This document shows, piece by piece, positions 1 through 12,412 of a DNA stretch of 64,000 nucleotides; position 1 is the stretch's first letter, and every line of letters starts with the position of its first letter. The notes under the pieces were generated by a model. That model saw nothing but the letters and a program-made list of their open reading frames with translations. It did not search any database and was not told the DNA's origin. The position numbers and the translations under genes were made by a program. The stretch is from Episyrphus balteatus (lineage: Eukaryota > Arthropoda > Insecta > Diptera > Syrphidae): positions 109,884,028-109,948,027 of the forward strand of contig NC_079136.1 of assembly GCF_945859705.1 (NCBI RefSeq). Reading direction: 5' to 3'.

Positions 1-320
1 TGGGAGCCGGGGGCCCGCGGCATAATTAAGAAAAATACACATGTCAATTTTCAATGGTTTGTCACGTTATTGTATCTTTATACAACTTCTAATGTTTACA
101 AATAACAGGAGAAAGGTCTATTTTTCATAAATTAATTAGCCAATACATATATATTTAAAAACCAAATAAAATACAAAGTTTTTGGCTTTACAAAGCGGTA
201 AAGCACTTCATTGTTGGTGTAATTGTTGATTTTTAATATTTTTTTTTTCAAATTGAGTCAATTTAATAGAAAATTGCCTCTCCAGGCTGAACGCGGGGAA
301 AAGACCCTCCATACTTATAA
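1..320. other. Non-coding, AT-rich; nothing recognised
   Basis: It starts with a short GC-rich stretch (positions 1-20) and then is AT-rich with T tracts. No ORF, TIR or RNA gene is seen. Confidence 0.6.
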
Positions 321-520
321 CTTATAGGGCAAGTATTCGTCTCGTGTCAAAAAAAAACGTTCGAGGTTTTAATCATAGGTACTAACATTACGATGATGAA
401 GAAATCCAAAAAAAGTGACGTCCGTCGGTCTGTGCGTCCGTCCGTCCGTCCGTCCATCCATCTGCACAAGTAGCTACAGTCTAAACGGGTGGACGGATTT
501 TCTGGGTATGGTAAATATTT
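321..520 (+). repeat. Dispersed repeat with GGGCAAGT hairpin end and GTCCGT tandem (copy 1)
   Basis: The order is TATAGGGCAAGTATTCG, then TTCGAGGTTTTAATCA, then ATTACGATGATGAAGAA, then a GTCC-GTCC run at about 434-460, then GGGTGGACGGATTT. The same modules occur in the same order on the minus strand at 59580-59340 and, more diverged, at 51058-51200 (+). Similarity weakens after about 520. The family is not identified; the conserved hairpin suggests an element end. Confidence 0.7.
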
Positions 521-3068
521 CCGTTTTTAAACCTCTGATGTCGGCTATTCCCCTAAATCGTTATAAATTAAAAAAATTTTGTTTAAAGTTTATTCATGGA
601 CGGTTTTCTAAATAGTAAAAATGAATAGTTATTGGTTAACAAATATAAAGGTACTTTGAACTATGTATGTATGACTAATTTTAATTTTTTTCTAATACCC
701 AACAAGATAGACATTTGTTTTTTAGTTCAATCATTTCGTCCGAAAAATCGGCTTAGAAATGCAAATGAACCAAGTAAGCTGAATTTTTGATATGACGTAG
801 GGGGTGCTTAGAAAAGCTTAACTTTAAGTTTTTGACCAAGAGTTCCTATCACCGTTTTCTGCTAAAAAAAAAACCATAAAATTGTTTTTTTTTTTTTTTA
901 GAATAACTCGGCTATCCGACATTTAAAAAAGTTAGTAATCTGATGCTTTTTTGTAGCTTTTAATGTTTTCCCTGTTCTTATGCTTTGAATACGCCAAAAT
1001 GGGAAAAGAGCGGAGGTGAAATAAGAGATTGAATTGCATTTATTTAGTTTATGAAAGTTAAGCTTTTTAAACGCTAATAAAATTATAAACACAAAATATT
1101 TATATTGATAAGGAGGATGTCTAACTAATTCTTTTCCATCCTAATGATATTCATTGACTTATCATTTTCAATCTTATTTGGTAGGAATTAAAACAATTAA
1201 CAAAAATTTAAAATAATCAAAAACCAATCTATTCAATTCAATTCCTAAATTGCATGTGCTTATTTTGAATTTTTTAATATTTCACTTCCACGAATTAACT
1301 TTTCAAACAATACCGCACAGATACCTACTGCACTCGTAAACGAAGGCAAATTAATAAAAATAATGGACAAGCTGCTCTAATATATGATAACAGTGATTTT
1401 ATTTTATTACATGTATATACGATTCCTCAATTTATGTTTTGTAAGTAGGTAACGTAGGTAGGTACTCTGCAATTTGTTCGAGTAAATAAACATACCTTCT
1501 CAAGTTGACTTCTTCAAACTCCATATGAGCATTTTAATTTTGTTTTGAAGAAAAAAAAATCCTTTCATGACTTCTCAATGTAGAAAAACTCCAAGTCCCA
1601 ACCCTTAAAAAGAAAGAACCAACCTCAAAGCTATTGAGTCAAGTGGCGAAAGCTAATTGTTGGTATCATGTGAACCAGCATAACATTTGCAATCATATAA
1701 TTGCTTTCACAGAAGAGGGTACATAAATTGAAATTAGTGAAGCCCTGGTAAACAAATTTCATTTAAAGATCCTTTGAATTTTTATCAAAAAATTATAAAA
1801 AAAGCCTCAAGCATAAAGGGATAAAAAGAATTTAAAGTAAAAATTCAAAAGAGTCGGGGTCTTTTCAAATTTGTTCTCTGCGAAGGAACGAGGGACAATG
1901 AAATCAAATTTAGATGTCAACCCTGACAATATGATTAAGTCCTGCTTCTGAAAAGGACTCACGCTATTGCATGTTCATTGTATCAACGAGAGGGTATATA
2001 TAAAAAAAAAACACGTAAACTATACGTAAAACCATCAAAATGGCACCACCCCCTCACCTTATATTCACAAAAGAAAGAATAAGAGAGGTTGAAGCCATAA
2101 CATACTCCAACACAATGACCTAAGCGTGATTAATCATCGGCGAAATGTTTCGGGAATCATTTAGTGCAGTACAACGCGTGCCTAAAAGGTGTTTCCGTCA
2201 AAGGAGGGCTCCTCTATGATATTTTGCCAAATCATCGACACGTAGAGAATTTTTGCGTGGATATAGTGAATGAGTAGTAGGTCCTTTTTTGGAACATTTG
2301 AAAATCCTAGGACATATACAAAACACATAGACATTGACAATACCAAACCAAATGACTTTATACCTGGGAAAAACTTGACTAATTGGAATATGGTCTGTGA
2401 CACGCGATTTCAAATTTTCACACTGGAAGTGTTTTACGGGACTATTAAGGATAATGGCCAAATGGCTAAAGGAAGAAGAAAAACGTGCTTAATAGTTGAC
2501 AGCTGCCGTGTCGGGGAAAAAAACACAGAAAACAGATGACACTTTGACAATTTTTTTTCTCACAAAAATAGTTGTCATCGAATTTCTCAATAGAAAGAAT
2601 TGTTAAAAAAAAAGGTGGAGGTTTATGTTTATATACCCAATGTATACCTGGGGTGAGTTGGGATATTAAAAGCCGAAGCATGTATTAGTTAATCCATATT
2701 TGTTTATACTTACTTATTAAATCTTGCAGTGCACACATTTCCATGCCTCTATAGCTAATCAATTAGTCGATAAATTCTAGAAGGGGTATTTGTTTTTGAA
2801 ATGTTAGAATTTCTTTCATTTAAGGTTCTCTAAATGGTAAGATATTTTTATGTTTTTAAACAGCTTTGTAAAGTATGTATTATACCAAATAATTACAGTC
2901 ACCTCTAGATGTACGTTCTATTTTCTTGGTTAAAAATAGTGAAAATATAGACAAAAAGTATCAAGGAAGCAATCTTTTTAATGATTTTTTATAATAGTTT
3001 TCATGCTTATACAAGGTCAAACGCCTCTAAAAATATGTTTTCGTATTTTTCAAATCAAGTTTATAATA
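521..3068. other. Non-coding, AT-rich
   Basis: Only short frames of no more than 89 codons are present, on opposite strands of the same DNA at 2182-2539. No splice sites, TIR or RNA gene could be supported. Confidence 0.5.
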
Positions 3069-3710
3069 CAGTCAAATAAGGTGAAATAAGGGGTAAACCT
3101 CGGAATGAATGCTAATAGAAATTTTTTTTGCTTAATACCTTCCTTTTGGCATTCTATAACATACCTCAAAAGTCTAGAAAAATCTCATGTCCGCAAGTCA
3201 CGATTTTGAAGGTCAAAGCGCGAAATGAAGAGTTTCAAAAATAGCAAAAATAGATTATGTATACATATAATGATACATGATTTCAAGGTATTTTTTTATA
3301 CTGATTCCAAAAAATCTAAAACCAAGGCAATCTGACGTCTCTGAAAAAAGTTATACCTGTTTTTCATCTGTCAACCCATATTATTATAATAGTTGCAAAC
3401 TTACCGAAAAAACCTTAAAAGTTATGGTATAAGAACCAAATTTTGCATGAAGGTTTTCATATCCATTTTCAGATTTTTTGGAATCAGTATAAAAAAATAC
3501 CTTGAAATCATGTATCATTATATGTATACATAATCTATTTTTGCTATTTTTGAAACTCTTCATTTCGCGCTTTGACCTTCAAAATCGCGACTTGCGGACA
3601 TGAGATTTTTCTAGACTTTCGAGGTATGTGAAAGAATGCCAAAAGGAAGGTATTGAGCAAAAAAAATTTTCTATTAGCATTCATTCCGAGGTTCAACCCT
3701 TATTTGACTG
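3069..3710. mobile_element. Foldback MITE with CAGTCAAATAAGG ends
   Basis: The arms are 3069-3318 and about 3470-3710. They are nearly complementary over about 240 bp, with a loop of about 150 bp. The left end is TA-CAGTCAAATAAGG and the right end is the complement. TA precedes the left end, but the right flank is GA, so the target duplication is not intact. The left arm carries a short extra GTGAAATAAGG near its tip. No transposase is present. Confidence 0.8.
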
Positions 3711-4352
3711 GATTATTAGGTTTATTTATTGATAGAAAAATTCTTTTAGTTCTTAAACAAAATTTCGACTGATACACCTCCTCAATATGTCCTTAATAAT
3801 TTAAAAAATTAAATCCTCTCAGATCTCAGCTCTTTATTTTCACATTAACCCGGCCCAAGACAGAAGAAGGCTTATGGGAATATGGTCAAATTTGCTCAAA
3901 AATTATAAATAAAAAGAAACGTTTCTGTTCGCAATTCATAACGGTTATATTTCAAAAAAACGGAGGCCAATAAATTTTCCAGTATTTTTTTTAAATTTAT
4001 TTATAGCAAATTGAAGTGTCGCAGTCAAAATTCAACAATAACTTTTTAAAGCTCCAACCGGCTTATTATACATACCAAACATTAAAAAACAAAAGCAAAA
4101 TGGCAGCTAAAGTCAAATTCTAGTTTTTTTTTTTAAACATTTTTGTTATTATTTCGAAAAAAGCTTATTTTATGACTAACATTTTGATAATCTATTTTGT
4201 AGTTCTCTTAATTCCCTGCATTTTAAATAAAAAATCAACTCTTTATCACCAAATAGTAGATACCTAATTAATAGGTACCTAGTACCTACCATAATTAATT
4301 TCATTATTTTTGCCGTAGGACATCCTGAAGCCGAGATATTCTCAAAAAACTA

Positions 4353-5271
4353 CACTCCTGCTCAAATTTAACGCACATCATATTTATTTTACAAAAAAGT
4401 CCTACTATTACTTTATCTCACAGTATCGTGGTTATTTTCTCAAATAAGACAGGAGTTAGCTTAAATTGAAGGTATGGAATAAAATGTTTGTGGGGAAGAT
4501 TTGGAGAGGTATGCTGAAGTCTATCTGTCAACCCGCGAACCTTTTAGAGATGAGTCATAAATTTTCATGGAGTAAACTCTGCCTCACAACACCTACGGAG
4601 TTAGTGAGATCTCCTAGACCTAATTTAAGTACCCAAAGATACTTGGCTGATATTCTCGAACAGCATGCGGTTCCAATCACCCCTAGATTTGGTCCACAAA
4701 TCAGTCTGATGCACGATAATGCATGCTAGAGTGGTTTGAGAATATCTTCATGATTAAAATGTGCCACCTTTGAATTGACCACACAGATATCCGGATGTAA
4801 ATTCAATAGAACATGTCTAGGAAATGTTGAAAAAAATGCATTTGCGGCCGAAATCCACCTCCAAGCATTCTTGATTAACAGAAAACTGCAGTGAAAGAAA
4901 AGTTACAACAAAACCTTCAAAACTTAATTCGTGGAATGAATAGACGACTCCAAATTACCATATGCGCTAGAGGAGACAATGCCAAGTATTGAAAAAAATT
5001 ATTGGAAAGAACTGTCACGCGTTTCCATTTTTTTAATTTTTTTTCTTAAAAAACAAAAATTATTTTAATATCAGTTTTCAGACCTTGAATTGCTAGATTT
5101 GGTTTATCTTTTTTTTGGTTAATAATACTGTTGCAATTTAGCATTTTTCTGACTTGCTAAACAATAATCAAACACAAAAAAATACAAAAAATAATTTTAA
5201 AGCCATTTCAAACAAGATGCAGGGGTATAACTAAAGAAAAAAAAAGTGTGCGTTAATTTTGAGCAGGAGTT
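4353..5271 (+). mobile_element. Degenerate Tc1-like transposon
   Basis: The TIRs are CACTCCTGCTCAAA-TTTAACGCACA and its complement at about 5246-5271, each followed by TA. It inserted in the loop of the surrounding foldback. At 919 bp it is shorter than full Tc1 elements (about 1.3-1.6 kb), and the N-terminal coding part is missing. Confidence 0.85.
4466..4992 (+). pseudogene. Tc1-like transposase, C-terminal remnant with stops and frameshifts
   Basis: An open stretch to 4729 contains YLADILEQH, then PRFGP and LMHDNA, matching the block around the second catalytic Asp of Tc1-type DDE transposases. After a frameshift, PDVNSIEHV is read near 4792-4818, corresponding to the usual PDLNPIEHVW; the Trp codons flanking this block are now stops. 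The frame LQNLIRGMNRRLQ...ARGDNAKY-stop at about 4902-4992 matches the normal C-terminus. It is broken and not functional. Confidence 0.85.
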
Positions 5272-5438
5272 TATATTTTTGGGTATTATCGCACCGGTTT
5301 TAAGTGCGTTCACTTATCAATTGCGCGGCTATATTTGGTGAGATAAAAAGTTGATTTATTCTTTAAAATGCAGGGAATCAAGAGGACTAAAAAATAGGTT
5401 AGAAAAAATGTTAATCATTTCATAGTACCTATAAGTAT

Positions 5439-5968
5439 TAGGGTGGACCAAAAAAATATTTTTTTCATTATTTTAATGTGCTCTACCGATAACTTGTTTT
5501 CTGGACACAAAATAAAGCTACCCTATTTTTTCAGAATTTTTCGATGATGTTTAGGGGTTGCTCGCACCCCTTTATTAAAAAACAAAGCTCTTTCAGTTTT
5601 TATATTTTTTTTAAAGCTTTAATAAGGCTTTTTTCCAGCATTCATCACTAATTTCGAGTTCTAACGCTTGGGAATCAGTCAAAAATATTTTTTTTTCGAA
5701 AAAAAGAAATATTGAGGTGAGTGGATCTATTGATACTCGATACTTTACTTTTTACTCAAACAGCTTTTCGATTAAAAAATTATTAAAGCTTTAAAAATAT
5801 TAAAAACTGAAAGAGCTTATTTTTTTAATGAATAGATGCGAGCAACCCCTAAACATCATCAAAAAATTCTGAAAAATTATGGCATCATTATTTTGTGTCG
5901 AGAAAACAAGTTTTCGGTAGAGCAAATCAAAATAATGAAAAATTATTTTTTTTTGTATAGGTACCCTA
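5439..5968. mobile_element. hAT-like foldback MITE, TAGGGTGG family
   Basis: The ends are TAGGGTGGACC and its complement form GGTACCCTA. An exact 8-bp duplication ATAAGTAT flanks it at 5431-5438 and 5969-5976. Arms of about 200 bp are complementary. It has no coding capacity and sits in the right arm of the foldback at 4095-6577. Confidence 0.88.
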
Positions 5969-6945
5969 ATAAGTATAAATTTTTAACAACTAGAATTTGA
6001 CTTTACCTGGCTACCATTTTGTATGTACTCATTTTGATACAATAAAATCACATTTAAACGATAGAAAATATTATAAGGAAGACGTTTGATGGTCATTTTT
6101 TGGTCTATTTCATACTGGAGCAAAGATATTCGCTTAGCACTTAGGAGCAAAATATCCCAAAAAATGCATTTTTGTGAATAACTCGCCGCTAAAAAGAATG
6201 ATCAAGTGGTGAGAAATTGGGTTAAGCCTTGTTACTATATGAACCCCTATCGATCCATAAAATAAAAAAATGACGGTACCTCTGCGCGAATTAAAGATTT
6301 GATTTTATATTTGAATCAAAAGGCCAATTGATTTCAGTTCAACAATTTATTTTTCTATTCTAATTTTAAATTATTTAAACATCAAGCTTTTTGTAAGAGA
6401 AATATAAGACTGAACAAAATTAATTAATTTCAATTGATTCTATAGAAACTATTAAAAACAAACATTTATATAATATTTAAATTATATAATAAACAAGTGA
6501 ATTTAAGGAAAGTGATTTAAGTAAAATGTGTTCATGTAACTCGCGCAAGTTTAGGCCCTTTTTCCGATGCTTTGACTAAAATTATATTTTGGCCCTTAGA
6601 ATGTGATTAAAAGATTAAATACAAAATTAATTAATGCTATTTTCTGTTTTTGATTAAAAGATCAAATTGCCACTGTATTATTATTACACACAAGAAGGGT
6701 ACCACAAAAACTATGTTGCTTAGGGAATTGATCCCCTCCACGAATTTTAATTAACTATTGCTACTCAACCTTAAAATCTACCGGAAAAAACTTTTCTTTT
6801 CACGTTTGTAACCAAGAAAATTTGAGCTGACTCCCACTTTAAGCGTAACTCACGAATCAGTGAAACTATAACAGCCATAATATTGACACTCGAGGACCTT
6901 TGAAAAACGACCAAGGAATAAGGTGTCGTAGAGTCGCATACGACA

Positions 6946-7776
6946 TTGGGGCAATTCCATGGTAACTCACGTTACATTCACAAAAATTTCCAACACATAA
7001 ATAATTTTTTTTTTGTCAATTTTAATGTAAATTGATACGAAATTACTATCCATGAATAGAGCATAACTATTACTTTCATCATTAACTAAAAAAATTTACT
7101 TTATTTTTAACATTTGCTTGGGAAAAATAAAAGTTTGATGGTAACTCACGTTACAAAAATCGGACACGAATTTTAAGAGTCCGACAGTATGAAGTTTTTA
7201 TGTGAAATTAAGAATCTTTATTTGTTTTTAATGAAGATTCCATACATAAAAAATTACAAGCTTTTAATATTAGTGACAAAACCAAACATTTTTTCAATAT
7301 TTCGAGGACAAATTTTAAAATATTTAGGTAACTCACGTTACATTATTTTGGTAACTCATGTTACCTGTGATTTGTAGTTGTAAATGTAAAGAAAAGATGC
7401 ATTTTCACTCAATTTTTTTTTAAATCGAATATTGTGTAACGAAGCTTGCTTAAATGTTAATTTATTTTACCAATAACGAGGGGGTGTTGTCATCGTCACT
7501 ATTAGACTCATCATGTTTTTAGTTTTCTTGTTTTTCCGTCATTTTCATCTGAAATTCTTCTGTTGTTGGCAAGCTTATGCTATAAAAATGCTTTAAGATT
7601 ATTTAAACTCCCTGAATTTGATGTCAATCCATAAGGGAATACAACAAAGAATCTCTTCTTGCAACTTGCAAAAAGAGTTGACGTTTGTAAATAGAAATTT
7701 GCTAATAAAAAAAGTAAAAAAGACTGCATAATTTGTTCAAAATTCGTGTCCACTTTTTCATGGAATTACCCATTGG
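6946..7776. mobile_element. Candidate MITE with repeated GTAACTCACGTTAC motif
   Basis: The left end TTGGGGCAATTCCATGG and the right end CATGGAATTACCCA are imperfect inverted repeats. Further in, GGACACGAATTTT (about 7163) is mirrored at about 7740. The inverted motif GTAAC-TCAC-GTTAC occurs at 6962, 7141 and 7328, and with one change at 7351. No target duplication is obvious and no transposase is seen. Confidence 0.5.
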
Positions 7777-7968
7777 CAAAAAACTTATATTTTCGACATT
7801 TTTAAAAATGGAATATCTCTAAATTGTAGAGGATTGTATCTTTAACTTCTAAATAGGCAGCTTATGGGAAATAAATTGTAATGCAAGTAACGTATAGAAT
7901 AAAGCCGTTGTTGTCGGAATTTTTCCGTAGTGAATTGTCTATTTCGGCAGGAGTATTATGCAAATGTA

Positions 7969-8878
7969 AAGGAGATCTGCTTAAGATGACATACTTTTTC
8001 TATAAGGCTAAAAATAAAAAAATCTTGGGCTCTTAGCATTGAAATTGAAACTAATTAAGTTTATTTATTTATAACAAAAAATAAATTATAAGTATATGGA
8101 ATTCAAACATACACACATATATTAGTATTTTTTAAAATTATTTTAAATTTGGTCCTCAGCCCTGTATAAGTTGACATACCTTTAGGTAAGATGACATACC
8201 CCTTTTCTTTATTCTTAAATGCAAAGCTCGCAAATAAATTGTTACATTTCGTGATCAACACCGGCACAAATTGTGTGGTAATATGTAGTGCATGCCTTGC
8301 AACTTAGCCAAAGCTCTCCTGGACGTGAAATTCTATATGCTATCTTTAGCAGCATTATAGTTAATGCAAGACACATACCGTCATTATCTTCTGAAAAGTA
8401 ATGTAGAGTGGAACATCATTATCCTGCAATATGCTTCGTTTTTTAACTTTTCAAGCTTTTAATACTACATTCCAGGTAAGATAATGTATGTTAACTTGGA
8501 CGGACAAGCGTCATGTCATCTTACCCGACATCATCAGAAATGGTTTCAATCTTAAAAGCATAAAAACTACAGGATCCGATTCTTAACTAAAACAAAAACT
8601 TCATAAAACACAAATTACTGTATTCAGAAAATACTTCAGAAACAATATTGTACCCACCTTAGCGGAAATATCTTCGATAGAACTCTTGCTCAAAAAATTC
8701 TTCTTTCTGCTGCTGATGATGCACTGTTGCAAACTAAGGAAAGTAACGATAATTGAGGAACTGATATTTTAATACTGTACATTTGGGCGTTTTTAAAAGT
8801 CCCGTAAGAGCTTTGGTTGCTGAGAAAATGCCACTATGTCGTCTTGTCGACTATGTCATCTTAAGCAGATCTCCCCTT
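7969..8878. mobile_element. TA-flanked TIR element with TAAGATGACATA repeats
   Basis: The left end is AAGGAGATCTGCTTAAGATG and the right end, read in reverse, is AAGGGGAGATCTGCTTAAGATG; TA flanks both. The motif TAAGATGACATA recurs inside near 8188 and inverted near 8514. Such subterminal repeats are typical of transposase binding sites (inference). No transposase ORF is seen. Confidence 0.75.
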
Positions 8879-10360
8879 TATAATTCCATATTCTATCTTT
8901 TATTTCACTTACCGTTTTTTCCCTGTTTTTACTGCTTACTTGAAGGTTTTTATTTTCTATAATTCTATGATTCATTAGGCACGACTGAAAGCGTTTTTCA
9001 TTACAATAAATATGCCCTGCAACAAAAGGTAAAGCTACTACGTAGATACTCGTAAAATTTAATTTCAAATAGAAATGGTTGTCCACTCCGATTGGCAATG
9101 CCTGTGGAACCATCATGTACAACACCACCAGCTTGCAGCAGAGCAGTTGTGATTTAGGATTTATCGAGAGAAAAGTCAATCACGCTTTCACAGGACAACT
9201 TGGACATCGAACTCTCGGAACCTAGAACCAGAACGACGTAAAAAGGTTGAAGTAATGAAAAACGCTTGGCAGCAGTCAGTTACACTGAATTATTCCGATA
9301 GTAGAAACAGAAATGAGTTTTGCTGCCTTGCTGACATTCATTTAAATGATCTAATCCATGTCCTTCTGATACTGAACTTTCATTGGCACAACGAGTATCT
9401 GTGAACTGTGATGAGAAATTGTCTTTGTTTCGCTGTGAGGTGATTTGCAGAATCAAAGCTTTGCTGAAAATATCCATGAAAGGATGTCAAACAGGGACAA
9501 CAAATTGCAAACCGAATGAGAAATTGTTTTTCATAGATGCTTTAGTTGGTATAGTTTCTCTTTTTTTTCTAACAAATCTATACTCATACACATACAACAC
9601 ATAGAAGGCCGTTATGATTAAACAAATAGGCATGTATGTAGGCCTAGGGAGTCTGTTGATTATTCGACTTCGTGAGCTGATGATGACACCCAAATGCAAA
9701 GTGAATTCTGTATTTCGATTTTAAAGAAGTTGGTTTTGTAATGATAAACCTGTTCAGAGAATGTATATAGTTAAAAAAAATATATTATTAAATTAAATAA
9801 TGAGAAAAATTAAAAAAATAATAAAAGTTATAGGAATTTAAGAGCAAGAAGAGTAAAAAAACGAAATAATACACTTTGGTTTTTAATTTAATATTATCAA
9901 AATGGGTGCTGGGAACTAAATCCACTGAAGGAGCTAGTTCGCACTCATTGGGAACGAAATCTACTTTAGAAAAGTGGAGTTAGTTCCCATGCTAATTGAG
10001 AACAAAAATCCAAAAAAATGCATTTTGTTCCCTATTAATGTTAAATTTAATCCCATTATCCCCCAGAAGAAGTTAAATAGGAGGAAAAGGTATTAAATAT
10101 TGCGTGTTTTTAATATGATTTATTGTATTACAGAATCTGAAAATGGTGCTAGGTATACATAAACGCGCACGGAAATAACATCCGTTGGTTTATTTTTGAT
10201 TTGGTTTTAGCACCCGCCTGTATCGATCGTTTGATTAGGCCAGGATATTCCAAGAGTTTTTGCTTTATTCCACCATTTTGTCAAAAGATACAATACAAAA
10301 TTTTTTTTACATCAGAAACAGTAAATATAATGATTTTTTCCTAATGATCGTTAGTTTAAA
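8879..10360. other. Non-coding; one short inverted repeat
   Basis: Minus-strand frames at 8856-9179, 9280-9477 and 9487-9699 follow each other but are separated by stops, and I could not assign them. GGGAACTAAATCCACT at 9911-9926 is mirrored by AGTGGAGTTAGTTCCC at 9973-9988, giving a short imperfect hairpin. Confidence 0.4.
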
Positions 10361-10766
10361 ACCGTGGTTTGTTTGCCCAAGGTAACCTTAAGATAGCCCA
10401 TTTCTTTTAAATTATAGAAGCATTATTTTTTATTCACCTCAAAAACCACAATACATTTTTTTTTGTTCAGTTTAAAAATCGTTTGTTTATCCCTGTTGTT
10501 CGTTTGCCCAAGGTTCGTCCAGCAAAACCACTATTTTCGTCATCCCAACTATAGTTGGTTAGAAATGTCAACTAGTTTCAATATTGTTTTGGCAAAAAAA
10601 AAATAAAAAAATAGTACGCATACACCACAGTGAACTTTTTTTAATTTATAGAGAATTAAATCCACTAGTGTGGGCACTGTGCCCCAAATGTTATTTATTT
10701 GACTTAGGTATAATTCTTACTTGTGGATTTGTTTTATTCCACTTTAAAAACCACAAAATACAAATA

Positions 10767-11995
10767 CAGTAGTCCCTCGATAATGTGAACTAATTAAAAC
10801 AAGGCGTTTTCGGATTTTAGAGATATTCACATTACTGGAACTTTTTCCAATAGCCATTTAACTGATTAAAACATCCTTAAAACCAATGAATATTACAGTT
10901 ATTTTTAGCTCAGTTTTAGCCTTTACTGAATAAAGAAAAAAATCAATAAAATACAAGTAATAAGAGGTAAACTCCATTTCAAAAACTGAAAAAAAAAAAA
11001 ACAAAAAAATCCTTAAAATCAATTCTTCATAAAAAAAACGTTAAAAACTTCGTACAAAAAGATGCACAAAAATCTCCAGCCTGCAGCTGCATTCAATATC
11101 TTAAGAAATGTCAAGACAAATAACAGTTATCCACTTTTCAGACCTATACAAAGATTGCGTGCACGAACGAGAAAAACATGCAAGCTTTTGCAAAGGAAAT
11201 TTATAAGACATCCATTTACTGTTAATTCATATAATTCTCATTTAAATGTTCAATATTCTAAATTAATACTTTATGTTTAATCACTTTAAAATAATTTATG
11301 TTTGTAATCATATATTTCATTGATTTAAAATTATTTCAAAAATCATATAAAAGGCAGAGCTTGATTCAAAACAAATCACTCTTGTTTGATATTTCATTGA
11401 GCAAAGGTTGCCTAGCGCTAACGTTCTCAAAAAGTATCACACCAGGGGGAGTGGCTTTGATTGTAAGCCAACCTTGAATCGTTTAATTATTTTTTTTATT
11501 ATTTACGACGTTTTCTTCAAAGCGCCTAGATAATTTTATAAAAATAGTTCAACGAAGTTTATGGTTGCCAGCTCATTTCATTTAACGTAATTTAAATTTC
11601 TCAATTATTTTATTAATAAAATTGTTTGTACATATATTTGAAAATACAACAAAATGTCTTTTCATTCATAATTGTTGTTGACTCAATTTTAATACCTTTG
11701 TTCGTTTATCTGTTCAACGTTTACTGCGGTCTTCGGACAGTATAAGCGCCTCAGAATAAATAAACAAAGCTGCGATTTCTAGATTTGTGACAGATAATTT
11801 GAGAACTGATACTACACAATAGTGTGTAGTCACACCCACAAACATCAAGGACGAAAACCTGGTCCTACAAATTCACATTATAGAGTCTAAAAATTTTCGA
11901 AATTCACATTACAGAGATGACAATGAAAATTTTTGACGATTCACATTTTAGAGAAATTCGCATTATCGGTAATTCACATTATCGAGGGACTACTG
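10767..11995. mobile_element. Pogo/Tigger-like element, non-autonomous
   Basis: The TIR CAGTAGTCCCTCGATAATG and its exact complement at the right end are flanked by TA. The CAGT..CCCTCG start is typical of Tigger/pogo elements (established). Several ATTCACATTA units repeat near the right end. The 72-codon frame at 11062-11280 shows no recognisable transposase domain, so it is probably an internal deletion derivative. Confidence 0.8.
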
Positions 11996-12172
11996 TATTT
12001 TTTCAAGTGTAAAAATCATTAATTCTTTTGGTTGGAGCACCTAGAAAAGTTATATGCTTAGTATAATCTATCCAAATTTTTTTCAAAAGTAACAACAATA
12101 ATATAAAATATTGTGTGACGTGATTTCTTTTGCAGTTACATGAATAGTACTTTAAAACCTTTCTCAACTAAC

Positions 12173-12412
12173 CATGGTAATTCCAACACATTACATATTG
12201 CTTTTTTTCGTTAGCCCACCTTTAGTTCAAAGATTATGACGAAAAAACTTTTTTCAAATTACCAATCTCTTAAAAAGCAACATTTGTTTTTTTTTAGTAT
12301 AAAAATTGTCCTTTTCACACTTTATTTTGAGCAATGGTAATTCCAACATATTACATCTCTTTTTTTTATTAGCCCACCCTTTGTTCAAAAATTATGACAC
12401 AAAAACTTTTTT
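12173..12412 (+). repeat. Direct duplication of an 80-bp segment
   Basis: ATGGTAATTCCAACA...TTACAT...AGCCCACC...TTATGAC...AAAACTTTTTT occurs at 12173-12256 and again at 12332-12412 with scattered differences. It lies in the loop of the foldback element. Confidence 0.75.

Larger units (their letters stand above)
4095..6577. mobile_element. Foldback element, copy 1, broken up by later insertions
   Basis: The loop flanks and right arm match, in inverted order, the intact copy at 36931-38106: segments around AGTCAAATTC, GCATTTT...CTCTTTATCACC, the GCCGTAGGACATCCTGAAG stretch, and the right tip GGCCC-TTTTTCCGATGCTTTGACT at about 6553-6577. It is interrupted by a Tc1-like element (4353-5271), a hAT-like MITE (5439-5968) and about 240 bp of extra sequence at roughly 6290-6535. 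The outer part of the left arm is missing or too diverged to place. Confidence 0.65.

Noticed and set aside
421..465. GTCC/GTCCGT tandem as a microsatellite of interest
   Set aside because: It is the variable part of a dispersed repeat family, already described.
8856..9699. Three successive minus-strand frames with hydrophobic stretches, possibly an old chemoreceptor exon set
   Set aside because: The frames are separated by stops, splice sites do not join them convincingly, and no family motif is clear.
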